Positions 34,801-46,149 are shown, counted from the first letter of the stretch. The stretch is 64,000 bases of DNA from Diogma glabrata (GCA_963693315.1 OY856187.1:45532235-45596234); one strand, 5' to 3'. The notes: generated by a model not told the origin, from the letters alone. Made by a program: numbers and translations.

Positions 34801-37800
34801 CAAAATAGAAGATATAGGGGCTTATGATTGAAAACGCGTGGAAAACGTAAACGTTGATGAAACGTGAAACGTAGTCTAATGGTATGATTGAAAACGCGTG
34901 ACAAACGTTTTATTTCGAACTCATTTTTTGGTATGATTGAAAACGCGCGGCATCACTTTCTTGTACAAAATTGAAACGTAAGGTTAGGCTTGCGTTTAGA
35001 ATAATTTTAAAAGTGAAAAATGTAAATTTATTAAATTTGTTAATTTAATTTTATTTTTAATTTCGAGTGAAAATATGGAAAATGCTTTAAATTTTAAGCA
35101 CATTAATTATTCTTAGATTTTACGAGAAAAATAACAAATCAAAGCTAGTAAACTTAATTAGAAAGATAATCCTGATGTACCTAATTATTATTTTTATTTT
35201 ATCCAAAAAATTCAATTTTTTACACTTAAAATTTAACACAATTATATTTTTTTAACAATCAATATTAGATTTGACAATTAACAAAAAATTATTTTGACAA
35301 TTCTGACAATTCTTTGATTTCGAAAAAAAATTCGAACTAACTTTTTATCACGCGTTTTTAATCATACCTACATTAGGTGAAAGTGAACAATCTTAACCGC
35401 GTGATGCGTTTTCCGTGCGTTTTCAATCATAAACCCCATAATAAACTTTAAACATACCACCAGTAAGCAGCTGTGATACAGGTTATGAACCTAACAACGA
35501 TTGTCTTATACTCGGAGCTGTGAATGCACACCACGATCTATGGCAATTGGCACTCTCAGCTGAACATCCATGCGCGAGGCGAAAATATTACTTTCGGTTA
35601 TTTCTTGTTGTTTCATAATAAAGCATAGATATGCTATCCATTAATTTTTAGAAAAACCATAAAAATTATTTGAATAAGTTGTATCTTTGCAATTGAAAAA
35701 TATGGAGGCGCTTAAATCTCACAGCTCTGAGATATCAAGACTTCGGTCTGGGAAAAGGATTTGTATATAGTTTCCGCAAAAAACTTTTATGAGGACATGG
35801 TTTTTAGTTTTGGGGAGCGATGTATATCAAACATAACTCTTCGTTAAAGTCAAGGTTGGCAAATATCATGATATTTATATAAATATCAAAATATCCGATA
35901 TATATCAGATATATATCCGATATATATCAAGTTCTGATATTTATTTTTGAATAAGTTGTTTATCTTAAATATTATACAACATATGGCCCTTACCACACTT
36001 CTATGCAGTGCATCGCATCTCTCCTTCGTTTCATACATCTTTGCCTATAAACTAAATTCAAATATTGCAACTCCAATTTAGTTTATAGACAATTTGTCAA
36101 GTCTGTATCTTCATTCTTCGAGTGCACGTGCACAAGTCCAAATTACGAATACGCTCTCTCGCTTTGGCTAATTTATTTGAACAAGTTGCATCATCAATAC
36201 TTATACAAGGCTGTATAACTGGTCCATTAATGGTCCATTACTGCCGATCAGTAATGCCGTAATGACCACCATAACTGGACCATTAACATAATGTTACTGA
36301 ATCGAAGTTATCGAACAATAAATGACTGCCATTCAAGGGCCAGAAAAAGCCAGCAATGGCCAATACAAGGTTATGCAACTGGTCCAGTAATGGTCAACTA
36401 TTGGCGACCAGTAATTCAACAATGACTGGGTAATGGCAAGCATGACCCATAGTGCTGGCACTAATTTTGCTTGTTGATAACTTCGGACAATAAATGACTG
36501 CCATTCATTTGCCAGAAAAAAAAAGCAGCAATGGCCCATACAAGGTTGTGCAGCTAACCCAGTAACGGACAAATCATGATGACAAGTATTGTAGCAACGA
36601 CCGTGGACTGGTAACCATGGCTGGGCTTATAAAGTATTATCATACGTATTAATTTAAATTAATTATATACAAAATAATTAAAATAAAGTAAAAATGTCTA
36701 AAGAGAAAAAATTTAAAACTTATACTAACCTTAACATTATTATCATAGGTTTTCAGCAGAGATGCGATAATTAAATTATAGGTGAAATTTTTCAACCTTG
36801 TATTTCTAAAATGGATAACTCTAGTAAATTTGAACCCATTCATGGTTCAGTACTGGCACAATAACAACAGCCAATTAATGTTAACCATTAAGGTGCCATT
36901 ACTTGGCCATTTAAAGTACTGGTTACTTTCTATAAACCTTAGATCGGGTGATTCATAGTTCCAGTAAAGGTCCAATAACAATATAAAAGTACTGTTTACT
37001 ATAATTGGGCCATTCAAAGGTAACTAAATGCTGGCTATTTTTTTGTAAACCATAGATAGGCTGATGAGTGGTTTTAGTACTGCCCCAATAACAATAACCA
37101 ATTAATGTTAACCATTAACGTGCCATACCTTAGCCATTTTAAGTAAAATTTACTGATTAATTTCTATAAACCGTAGATTGAGCAATTCATGTTTCCAGTA
37201 ATAGCCCAATAACAATAGCCAAGTATTGTTTACCATTTATGCGCCAGCGCTTGGCCATTCACAGGTAACTAAATACTGGCTATTTGCTCTTAACCCAATA
37301 GATCGGCCGATGACTGTTTCTATTACTGGCAAAATAACAAATGTCAAGTATTAACCATTAATGGACCAGTGCTTGGCCGTATTTCAAATTTTGGAAAACT
37401 CTGCTTGGGTTGTTATTCCATTCCACCACACTATTGGTGGTGTATTGCTAAACAGAGATTGAAATACATATTTTGGAAATGGTTTGGATTCAGTTAAAAG
37501 CGCCATTACAAATGGAATGAAGTCTGAAATATTTATATTACATAAGGAAGTATATGCTTCTTCTCTTTGGTGGTTGTCAAACGTTTACCTAAAAATAAAT
37601 GGTTAAGCATATATTATTTAGGTGATGAGGTGCATTTAGAGCCATGTCTCTTCTTCGATAAAAAAAGTTTTAGCTTCTAAAGGTTGTTCTTGTTTAAGAT
37701 CGACTTCCAGTTTATACCAAATTTCAACTACAACGGCAATAGTCGTTTTATCTCTTTGAGCTCTGTCTAAAGCGACTGCTATTGTCTTTAGATAACAAAG

Positions 37801-40800
37801 CATATGTTTAGCATTCATTACACTTTTTATACGGCATACGTTTTGCCAGCAGTGCTGCGACTGTTAACAGTTTTCCCAATTTTAAGGTAGGAATAGTTAA
37901 TTATTTCTTTTTTTATAAATATCATGATATATATCAGGGAATAAATATCGTGATATATATCAATGATATATATCGGATATATATCATTGATATATATCAT
38001 GCCAACCTTGGTTAAAGTACAAGTATTTTTTATCTCTGTTTAAAAATTTATAACAAAACTAACACGAAACATCAATACGCTGCCGGAAAATTATAAATCA
38101 TTATAATCAAAATTCCAAAAATATTGTTAAATTAAATAAAATCAAACTTTTTCAAAATTCCAAAAATATTCCAAAAATTAGAATAAAATCAAATATTTAA
38201 ACTTTTTCTAAATTCCAATAATATTTCAAAAATTCTTAAAAATTCAAACTTTTTTCAAAATTCTAAAAATATTGCAAAACCTTTCTTTTGACACACTTGA
38301 CAACATTTTTAGACAAACTTATAATGCCATAATTCTCAATAATAATAATAGAATTTCATTTCAAACAAACAATTTTCTTTTTTTCCAAAAAATTGGGTAA
38401 AAACTAAATAAAAATCTTTTGACATACTTGACAACATTTTCTTGACAAACTTATAATGCAATAATCTAGTTTTTGATCTCACATACCAATCCCGACCATC
38501 AAGATTTCTCCAAATTTAATGTTCCTACTCGTAATCAGTTAAAATGAACGTTTTTCAAGCCAAAAATATGAAAATTTGCTATTTTTGAGACACATAATGA
38601 TTTTTTGACACACTTCCGGTACAGTTATCGAACACAGCGTCCTTTCGGACCTGTCCCTTGTGTATACCTATTTTTAGAAAAAACAATTTTTGAAATCCCT
38701 CCAGCGGTTTTCCCTGCAGCGTAGGTAATGACGGACGGCAGGCAGACGGCCGGCAGAATGACGGCCGGCAGACAGACACACACTTTTTTTTTGCTTTTTT
38801 AGAATCAGTAGATCCTAAAACGTCGAGAAATGCCAAAAAAAGTGGGGGTAAGAATTTCACTTTGAGCTCATGAATGTAATACTTAGGTCTTTCAGACCGA
38901 AGTAATTTATATTTGTTATACCGATGCGAAAGTTTTGTATTTGTTAAAATTTGATGATTTTTTCATGACAATCGTTCATGACAATATTGGATTGTTTCTT
39001 TCATTACGCACTAGTAAGTAATAAATATTGTGACGATTATGGAAGACGATAGAGCACAACACAATAGAACATCTTTCGAGAAAATACTCGTTAGTTCTAC
39101 ATAACAAATATAAAAATCAATAAAACCAAGAATACGTTCCGAAACTTTACTATAGCTAACTATATTTAAATATCATTTAAATCCGGTCGTTCAGAAACAA
39201 AATAGTAAAGTTAATATTTAACTATTTGACAGATGTTTGCGTTCAGAAACATACTACGCCCCGCCCACATTTATTTAAAAATTAAATGTGCTCTCGAGTA
39301 GAGTTAAAAATTAAATACACATATACATAAGCATTATTTAAAATTTAACGATTTCAAATTGACAGTTCAATTTATTTTGAAATTGCAACATGTATATTTT
39401 TCAAATTCTGAATGAAATGCATGTTTTCTATAACAATATGGTTTATAGTTTCTATCTTAGTTTTTAATTTTTTTAGTTTTAATTTTATTCAATTGAAACA
39501 TTTTATGAAAGAATTATTCTGACATACGATTTTAACAGATTGTATTAGTATTTGTGTATTTAATATTTTACTTAATGATCGTCGTTCAGAAATTATTTAA
39601 CTAAAGTTATTAAATATTTTAATGCGGTGATTTGATTGGTGCATTAAATATTTAGCTATAGTAAAGTTTCGGAACGTATCCCAAATCAACGCAACCAAAG
39701 TAAACAAGTAATAGGAAGTTTTTGTCCTATTGGTAAATAAATCAACAAATTAAAAAGAGTAGATTTCACACCTAAGTGTCAATATTTGAAGATGGTCTTA
39801 TTACGTTGAAATAAAGGAAGGAAAAAAAAGGGTGTGTTCATCTAGAATATTACAGTACCATCGAGGCTATTTCATGTAGTATATATAAGAGGCGTTCTTT
39901 GATGACAACAACTGTACCATTACACTAGATACTGGAGCAACTCGCACAATAGTCCGTTCAGATTTACTAAAAGGGGAATTACAACTAGCAGAAAAATATC
40001 GCTTACAAACAGCAACAGGGGAAAGTACAACTATCAGGGGAAGCAAAATTACTGATATAAAAATAGGAAATACGCACTTTCAGCATGAAGTTCTAGTGGC
40101 AGACATCGTTGATAAAGTAATTTTGGGCATGGACTTCATGAGGACGAATGGATTTGTAATAGATGCTGGAAATGGAGTACTCAAGTATGGTGACGTAGAG
40201 TTCTTCAGATGAATGGTGCAGAATCAAGTATGAGGCGAATAATATTGGAACATCGCGAAAAGCTGCCACCTAATACCGAATCAATCGTCTGGGGAAGATA
40301 GAAGGGAGATTCTGGGTCACCAAGGTTGTGGGTTTTGGAAGCCAATGAAAATGGTCTACAACATCAAGAGATCATTATAGGAAAAACATTAGCTGTACCA
40401 GATGAAAACTTAAGAATACCGATAAGAACACTAAATCTGTCAGACAAAACAAAAACCCTCAAGAAAGGAACAATCGTCGGTAAATGTGAAGAAGTAACTA
40501 CCATTGTGAAATGTGAACAACAGCACACAGAAAGGAAAGTCGAAAATCAAACGCAGAAGAAAGAAATACAAAATCTACTACAGAAGTGGACAACAGAGCT
40601 TACAAAAGAACAAAAGAAAGAAGCAGAGGAGTTGCTCAAACGTTATTCGTCCATCTTCTGCAGTACATCAGCAGACAACGGAAGAACTAATCTGGTTAAA
40701 CATAAAATTGACACGGGAGCAGAGATGCCGATTCGCCAAGCACCAAGAAGATTACCATTAGCAAAACGGGAAGAAGCTGATAGAATGGTAAAGGATATGA

Positions 40801-43800
40801 AAATGGCTGGTGTTATCGGGCAATCAGATAGTCCATGGAGTTCACCTGTGGTTTTAGTTGGAAAGAAGGATGGAACTATGAGATTCTGCGTCGACTACAG
40901 AAAACTGAATGCAGTAACAAAGAAAGATAGTTACCCATTACCTCGAATTGATGATACCTTGGACACATTATCAGGTGCCAAATTATTCTCAACATTAGAT
41001 CTACAAAGTGGTTATTGGCAGGTAGAAGTCCAAGAAGAGGATCGAGAAAAGACAGCGTTTAGTGTGGGTAGTGGGCTATCGCAGTTTAACGTTATGCCAT
41101 TCGGGCTTTGTAATGCTCCGGCAACATTTGAACGTTTAATGGAACGTGTGCTGAAGGATTACATTGGAGAACGTGCCTTGTGTACTTGGACGACATCATT
41201 GTAATGGGCAAGGATTTCGACGATCATTTGAAGAATTTAGAAGAAGTCTTCGAGCGAATCCAAGCAGCAGGACTAAAATTGAGTCCAAAGAAATGTACAC
41301 TATTCAGAAAGGAAGTAAAATACTTGGGGCACAAAGTAACAACGAATGGAATACACACAGATGCTGATAAGATCACAGCAGTAAAGAATGGCCAAGACCT
41401 AAGAATTTACATGAGCTTCGCAGTTTTCTGCGATTGTGCACTTACTACCGACGTTTTGTACCAGGATTTGGCAATGTTGCTAAGAGTCTACATGAGCTCA
41501 CGAGGAAGGATAAAGCTTTTGAATGGATCGAAAAGCAACAAGATGCGTTCGTGGAGCTTCGAAAAAATTGTGCACTGCACCAGTTCTGGCTTACCCTATA
41601 CCAAATTTTAAATTCATATTAGACACTGATGCCAGCAATGATGGTATAGGAGGAGTGTTATCTCAAGAAATTGATGGGCAAGAAAAAGTAATAGCTTATT
41701 ACTCAAAAATACTGTCCAAGCCAGAAAGAAATTATTGTGTAACCCGTAAAGAATTGCTGGCTATAGTGGAATGTGTAAAACATTTTCTCAAATATTTGTA
41801 CGGCCAAAAATTTTATTTGAGAACTGATCATGGAGCATTGAGGTGGCTACTACAATTTAAGAACCCGGAAGGACAAGTAGCACGATGGATTGAACGCTTA
41901 CAGGCTTATGATTTCGACATTGAACATCGAAGGGGAAGTACACATGGAAATGCTGATGCATTATCAAGAAGGCCATGCCAGGTGGAATGCAAACACTGTA
42001 ATCGGGCGGAGAGTAGGGAAAATATTATTGATGTCAGGCTTCTGCAAGTGCTTCCTAGTGAAGACTGGACGCATGAAGTGGTAAGGAAGGAGCAACTGGA
42101 AGATTCGAGCTTGGCACCAATAATAAAGTTCTAGGAAAAGAAAAACCTGCATGGAGTGAGATTGCCGATAAAAGTTAAACGTTGAAGGCATATTGGACAC
42201 AATGGATAGTCTCTGTATTGAAGATGGATGCTTGAAAAGAATTTGGGAAAGCCCTGACGGATCAGTTAAAGAATCAATGATAGTAGTTCCCAAAATAAGA
42301 GTACCTCAAGTATTAAAGGAATATCATGAAGGAACCAGTGGCGGTCACCTGGGTATTAACAAAACCCTTGCTAAAGTACGGCGTAGATTTTATTGGTCAG
42401 GAGCACGTCAATCCGTAGTGGAATGGTGTCAAGCATGCGATCAATGTGCGGCTGCAAAGGGACCTGCAAGAAGAAGTCGTGGTAACATGAGGCAGTATAA
42501 TGTAGGAGCACCATTCGAGAGAATTGCAATGGATGTAGCTGGACCATTTCCGACTTCTGATAATAACAACAAATATGTGCTAGTCATAACGGATTATTTT
42601 AGCAAGTGGCCAGAAGTGTGTGCAATACCAAACCAAGAAGCAACAACGATCGCTGAAGCAGTAGTTAGCAATTGGATAAGTCGCTACAGTACGGAGTACC
42701 GATGGAGATTCACACAGATCAAGGAAGAAATTTTGAATCTACCATATTTCAAGAAACTTGTCAGATGCTTGGAATTAATAAAACTAGAACAACTGCTTCA
42801 CATCCCCAATCAGATGGCTTGGTGGAAAGATTTAATGCTACTCTTGAGAAATATCTAGCAAAAGTAGTAAACAAGAATCAACGTGATTGGGACCGTCATA
42901 TTCCGTTATTCTTGATGGCTTATAGATCAGCAGTGCATGATACAACCAAAATGACGCCAGCTACAACCATTTTTGGAAATGATTTACGGCTACCTGGTGA
43001 TCTGAAGTTTGGGATTATTCCATCGTCAACATTATGTGTCCAAGATTATGTTAATAAGCTTCAAAAAGAACTTGAGGAGGTACACACGCTTGTAAGACAG
43101 AAAGCACAGATATCCAGTGATCGAATGAAGGCGTGTTGTTGTAGCTACGTGCTACTGAATCGGCAAACTTAATTGTTAGCAAAAAACCGCAATTGCTCGC
43201 TCAGAAGCACAAATTAAACATTTCCATAATGAATTTGAATCAATTTAAAACTAATAATATTGAAACCATTGAAACAAATCTTCTCTATATCTGGTTCCGT
43301 ATATCATTGTTTTTCATTCAGTAAGTCGAACATTTTATTTTTTTCAATATTCCTACACCTTGTTTAAGTGTATTTTACTTGTATGATTCTGATAGAACCT
43401 TAGCGTTCTAGTTTTCTATTCATGTCCCCGTATGATAGCCAATGGTCGATATCTGGATTTTTCCAAATTACTTGTTGTTCTTCTAGTTTCACTATCTTGA
43501 ATCGTTTAAACTTCGAATTAATGAATGATTGGTCTCTCGTAATGGATATAGTTGCTAGGGTTGTTAGATAACTTGGCCAACTAGGCGATTGAAAAACGAT
43601 TCTCGTACTACAGTTCTTCGGTAAATTAATATGGGCCAATGGTCTTTTTTGTATTCGTTTAGTGAATGAATTAAATAAATATATAAACATTCGTGACTGC
43701 TAAACACATTTCGAATTCAATCCAAAAATAAGAACAAAAATCCAAATACAAGAAGGTCACTATATCTTAAGTCTGCTTCGAGGATCGAAATAAATAAATC

Positions 43801-45233
43801 AACCGCGATACACTTGATGTTGAAGTAGCAGACAAGACTATATCCACAGTGGATAAGTCAATAATTTTAAACGACTTTATATACAATATACTGACGTTCA
43901 CTACTAAAACTATTTTGCATCCATCTGCAAATTTGCAACGAGTTGAAATCTCTTGCTGAGAAATAGATGAGAAACCATCGCAACCACTAACAAAACACTG
44001 GTTTGTCCTATTGTTGGTTATGTACCCCCGATCTGGTCAATAAACTTCACTTAAACTTTGTCGGAATAAACAACACACTTCACCATCATTTTCACGAGGC
44101 TGCAATTCTGCGATTCACCATATCTGGCGCAGATATTGTGAACATGACACGACAGAAATGGACACATCCTTCCCTATCCTTCCCTACCCAAGGCATATCA
44201 GAATTTGTCTAACAGCCCATACAGCACGAACATAGCTAATCTGTTACAATCTCTATGGCTACACAACGAAAACAATAATAAAACCTTAAGTAGCTGCCAA
44301 GAACAAATACCGTTTAGAAAGAAAATCAATTTATATCCGCAAATTATTCCTTAACCAGGAATGTCTGTGCTAGTTAGAAACTTATGATTGCAATAATAAT
44401 AATTTGATAATTCAAACTAACAATGTTTACAGTAAAAAATTCTAAATATGTAATATAAGTAATCCAAAAACAATAAATTTCTAATAATTTTGAATCTGTA
44501 TTTCATAAAAACATATAACCAAAATAATTCAAGGAAACAAAAAACAATTGTTTACAAATAAATTCACCCCTTCGCAAAATAAGCTTATAATTTTTATTAA
44601 CGTCATTCAAAGAACATCAAACTCTTATATGTATATAAAGAGAAAAATTTGTCAGAAACCGATGCCAACTATTTGAAATATTTAAAATAAAATTACCTGA
44701 AGGCTATTGCGATATCCTTTTGAACTATCTTGTGCGATTAAACGTGTCCGTACCACATCTAACGGATTAACAGCAAAAGTTGCAACAACTCCTGATAGAC
44801 CACCACACAAAAAATTACTCATCCGAGGATGATTTGCTAATACTTCATAATTCTTGGCTAACGTCACTAGTTCTTCATAGCACCAAAATTGTGATACACC
44901 GAAAACAATACTTAGAACTTGGGCTGGATTATGACCCTTCCACAAACCTCGTATTCCTTCTTCTTTGGCAATCAGTTTAAAGGCTTGTGGCATTGATCGA
45001 TATTTGGAACGTTGATTTGTAGACAAAGGTTCTACTTGTAATTGGAATCTTATTTTTATCATATCTAATGGTTGACATATAGCTCGGGTTAAAGCACCTG
45101 ACAAACCACCAGCAAAAGCATGTTTTAACTGAAGATCTGTGCTATGAACTGTATGTTGAACACTATCCGACTTATGGTCATCTATGTGAACGACAATTAA
45201 GTCTGAATCTTTCATGTTACTTTTGGATTTCAT
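31686..45233 (-). CDS. SLC25A19: Mitochondrial thiamine pyrophosphate carrier, 3 coding exons
   Basis: This host gene encodes a 336-residue inner-membrane carrier that imports thiamine pyrophosphate into mitochondria. The coding exons are 45233-44697, 32218-31938 and 31878-31686. Junctions are GT-AG: phase 0 after exon 1, and within an arginine codon after exon 2. Each of the three carrier repeats has its signature: QPLDMIKIRFQL, NPLDVVRTRLIAQ and YPMDLAKKRLQIQGF. Agreement with SLC25A19 extends to FKLIAKEEGIRGLWKGHNPAQ and to GLVPSLLKAGFTTAFHF in the last repeat. The length fits the family (about 320). The start ATG precedes a short hydrophilic N-terminus. Intron 1 is about 12.5 kb and full of transposons, while intron 2 is 59 bp. 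The three exons are intact, so the gene is probably functional. A 5' non-coding exon is possible. Confidence 0.9.
31938..32218 (-). CDS. SLC25A19: Thiamine pyrophosphate carrier, coding exon 2
   Basis: It begins GIRKIVERDGIKGLYRG after the acceptor ttaaacag and ends ...GFGEH plus two bases of an arginine codon before the donor gttggt. It carries the end of repeat 2 and the start of repeat 3 (YPMDLAKKRLQ). Confidence 0.9.
32490..33725 (-). pseudogene. Jockey-like LINE fragment (RT to C-terminus)
   Basis: Read on the minus strand, the blocks in order are AFDTVSFAALLNDIL, VPQGGVLCPSLFNLYL, SYADDCTVLATAS (catalytic YADD), SYKAIGRSILNYAVPIW, APAHRDHLHEEYNILPV and finally LPRTTRCILAQLRFGWSRIL. These are RT blocks followed by the C-terminal region of Jockey-group elements. 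Frameshifts separate them. It is 5'-truncated, with a probable 3' end near 32490. It lies in the same orientation as the host carrier gene, inside its intron. Confidence 0.8.
33941..34024. repeat. Two tandem 40-bp repeats
   Basis: The segment beginning attaaattcattaaattgt and ending gaaaattgcata occurs at 33941-33980 and 33985-34024 with one difference. Confidence 0.85.
34507..35600 (+). pseudogene. LINE fragment with 2A-like motif, zinc finger and endonuclease, split by a MITE
   Basis: The left part (34507-34750) reads LLIKAGIETNRGP, resembling the 2A ribosome-skipping motif (ending NPGP) found at the N-terminus of some LINE proteins. A stop precedes a zinc finger: CVVCKQIL, QCNGCKEWCHLKKC. 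The right part (35455-35590) reads GYEPNNDCLILGAVNAHHDLW, the endonuclease block normally containing GDxNxHH, here with A for the catalytic D. The MITE at 34817-35437 lies between them. Much coding sequence is missing, so the fragment is non-functional. Confidence 0.65.
34817..35437. mobile_element. 621-bp MITE with ATA target duplication
   Basis: Terminal inverted repeats start GGGGCTTATGATTGAAAACG (left) and GGGGTTTATGATTGAAAACG (right, reversed). Both ends are flanked by ata (34814-34816 and 35438-35440). The tatgattgaaaacgcg motif recurs inside each end: two more copies at the left near 34882 and 34932, and one inverted near 35350. A 3-bp duplication and a G-rich terminus suggest PIF/Harbinger, though that group prefers TWA. 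Confidence 0.8.
36206..36625. repeat. Tandem array inside hAT element, about 160-175-bp unit, 3 copies
   Basis: Units begin acaaggctgtataactggtc, acaaggttatgcaactggtc and acaaggttgtgcagctaacc. They are rich in short palindromic tggccatt and ccagtaat motifs. Confidence 0.7.
36845..37390. repeat. Second tandem array inside hAT element, about 115-127-bp unit, 5 copies
   Basis: A block like agtactggcccaataacaatagcc recurs near 36847, 36961, 37077, 37197 and 37324, separated by diverged ttaaccatta and cttggccatt segments. Confidence 0.75.
37395..37818 (-). pseudogene. hAT transposase C-terminal remnant
   Basis: The frame 37818-37636 reads MLCYLKTIAVALDRAQRDKT followed by EIWYKLEVDL, matching the hAT region upstream of the dimerisation domain. 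Further down another frame reads REEAYTSLCNINISDFIPF and then PPIVWWNGI. The rest of the transposase is lost. It supports the hAT assignment of the surrounding element. Confidence 0.6.
38080..38908 (-). repeat. Unidentified dispersed repeat, copy A
   Basis: In reverse orientation this matches 46150-47430. Shared landmarks are ttcggtctgaaagac at the 38.9-kb end, the aaattttcatatttttggc block, and a long A/T-rich part with ttccaaaaatatt units. A GC-rich insert with repeated cggcaggcagac and gccggcag units lies at about 38733-38775. No coding frame is convincing. Confidence 0.65.
39132..39679. mobile_element. 548-bp MITE-like element
   Basis: Terminal inverted repeats of about 28 bp begin atacgttccgaaactttact and are mirrored at the right end (39643-39679). 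Subterminal cgttcagaaa motifs also occur in both halves (39189, 39240, 39583). There is no ORF. The target duplication is unclear, possibly TA. Confidence 0.75.
40326..41204 (+). pseudogene. gypsy pol segment: linker and RT fingers/palm
   Basis: A 292-codon frame covers the protease-RT linker and the RT up to just before the catalytic loop, which is in the next frame (41180-41611). RT blocks SPWSSPVVL, FCVDYRKLNA, STLDLQSGYWQ and MPFGLCNAPATFERLM are all intact. Confidence 0.9.
41523..42134 (+). pseudogene. gypsy RNase H segment
   Basis: A 203-codon frame carries the RNase H domain with TDASNDG, KELLAIVE, RTDHGALRW and NADALSR, then a short tether before a stop at about 42134. The integrase starts shortly afterwards at 42193. 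Confidence 0.9.
42193..43172 (+). pseudogene. gypsy integrase segment, one frameshift, truncated end
   Basis: The zinc-binding domain and first catalytic aspartate are in frame 42193-42858. The second aspartate (HTDQGRN) and the glutamate (LVERFNATLE) are in frame 42672-43172. Homology stops after about ISSDRMK at 43125. The chromatin-targeting tail and 3' LTR are absent, which marks a deletion or recombination junction. Confidence 0.85.
43173..44690. other. Intronic stretch without recognised features
   Basis: The 96-codon minus-strand frame at 43690-43400 and the 69-codon frame at 44003-44212 have no motif I recognise. No gypsy LTR matching the upstream side could be found by eye. Confidence 0.4.
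44697..45233 (-). CDS. SLC25A19: Thiamine pyrophosphate carrier, coding exon 1
   Basis: It encodes residues 1-179, carrying repeats 1 and most of 2. It starts MKSKSNMKDSD and ends GYRNSLQ directly before the donor gtaatt (44696-44691). It opens with a hydrophilic, presumably intermembrane-space, tail of about 35 residues. Confidence 0.9.
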
Positions 45234-46149
45234 TTTATAATTATTTTTTATACATATATTCCACTAAATATTTCAATATATTACAAAGAAAACACCTTAA
45301 CTATTTTAGGTTATAATTTCGGCAACACACATTTCTTTTCACTTAACTTTTTTCCACTAAAATAAAATTTACAATACTTTCTTAGTGTTACATAAAAAAA
45401 ATTATATTGCATAATTATTGTTCGTAATTTTCTTGTTAAATAACCAAAATTCAAACATAAATATAGAACAAAACAAATACAAACAGCGGCAATTTATATG
45501 GATAGAAAACAATATTTAAATGTAAATTAATTTTAATCACGTTATGAACATCTTTATAATCGAATTTAACACTTTAATTAAATTAAATTAAACATCTTAT
45601 TGTTGTTTTATGCATTATAAATCTAATCGGAACTTGTGTTTTTTTACACAATTTTCATGTTTAATTTCGTTTTATTTTGACGTTTCGTAGTTAGCAAAAT
45701 AAATGTGCTCAATGAAGAATTGCGCAAACTCCATGTGTTTTTGTTGCTCAAATAATATTTTTTTTTCATAGATGGCAGATCGAAGGTTATCTTCGATCTA
45801 TTTTAATATTTGTTGTTTTTGTGGCGGTTGAATTTAATTACTTATTTTTTTGATAAAATTTAATTTATAGAATAATTAAAAATGACTTGTACCTAAATAA
45901 AAACATACTTTAATATTGATTATTTTGATTACCAAATGTTTGAATTTTAAATGAAAATGAAATGATTTTATCTTTGTTGAATTGTTGTTTTTTGTAATTA
46001 TTGCGTATACATATTTTAAAGTTATAGAAAAGTGATAGAGACTATTATTTGGAAAAAATGCACAACATGGGGCAGTTAATGTTTAAGTTTTACCTTCCCT
46101 ACAATTTAAAAAGTATTCAATTTCCCTTGTAAATTTTGAAAGTTTACGT
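45234..46149. other. Upstream region of the carrier gene
   Basis: It should contain the promoter and 5'UTR of the minus-strand carrier gene. It is AT-rich, and I see no motif strong enough to annotate. Confidence 0.4.

Larger units (their letters stand above)
35851..38010. mobile_element. 2160-bp hAT-type element with 8-bp target duplication
   Basis: The ends read CAAGGTTGGCA inwards on both sides and continue into gatatatatc-type inverted sequence. They are flanked by identical gttaaagt at 35843-35850 and 38011-38018. An 8-bp duplication with such a tip is diagnostic of hAT. The interior holds two tandem arrays and a minus-strand transposase remnant, so the element is internally rebuilt and non-autonomous. 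Confidence 0.85.
39885..43172 (+). mobile_element. Ty3/gypsy retrotransposon pol region, frameshifted, no LTRs seen
   Basis: Domains in order are protease, RT, RNase H and integrase. The protease (39900-40212) has LDTGATRTIV and VILGMDFM. The RT (about 40720-41420) has SPWSSPVVLVGKKDG, FSTLDLQSGYWQ and YLDDIIV. RNase H (about 41600-41960) has ILDTDASNDGIGG, YCVTRKELLAIVE and HGNADALSRR. The integrase (about 42190-43120) has a zinc-binding H-H-C-C block with WCQACDQC, then MDVAGPF, IHTDQGRNF and HPQSDGLVERF. Frame changes near 40300, 41185, 41400, 41600 and 42690 and the loss of gag and the integrase tail make it non-functional. It lies in intron 1 of the carrier gene, antisense to it. Confidence 0.9.
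32219..44696 (-). other. 12.5-kb intron 1 of the carrier gene, filled with mobile elements
   Basis: Bounded by gtaatt (44696 side) and ttaaacag (32219 side) on the minus strand. It contains at least six separate insertions, annotated individually. The gypsy pol region lies opposite to the host gene's orientation. Confidence 0.85.

Noticed and set aside
43400..43690. 96-codon minus-strand frame after the gypsy element, considered as an env or gag piece
   Set aside because: No signal peptide, membrane segment, zinc knuckle or other family motif, and it is on the strand opposite to pol.
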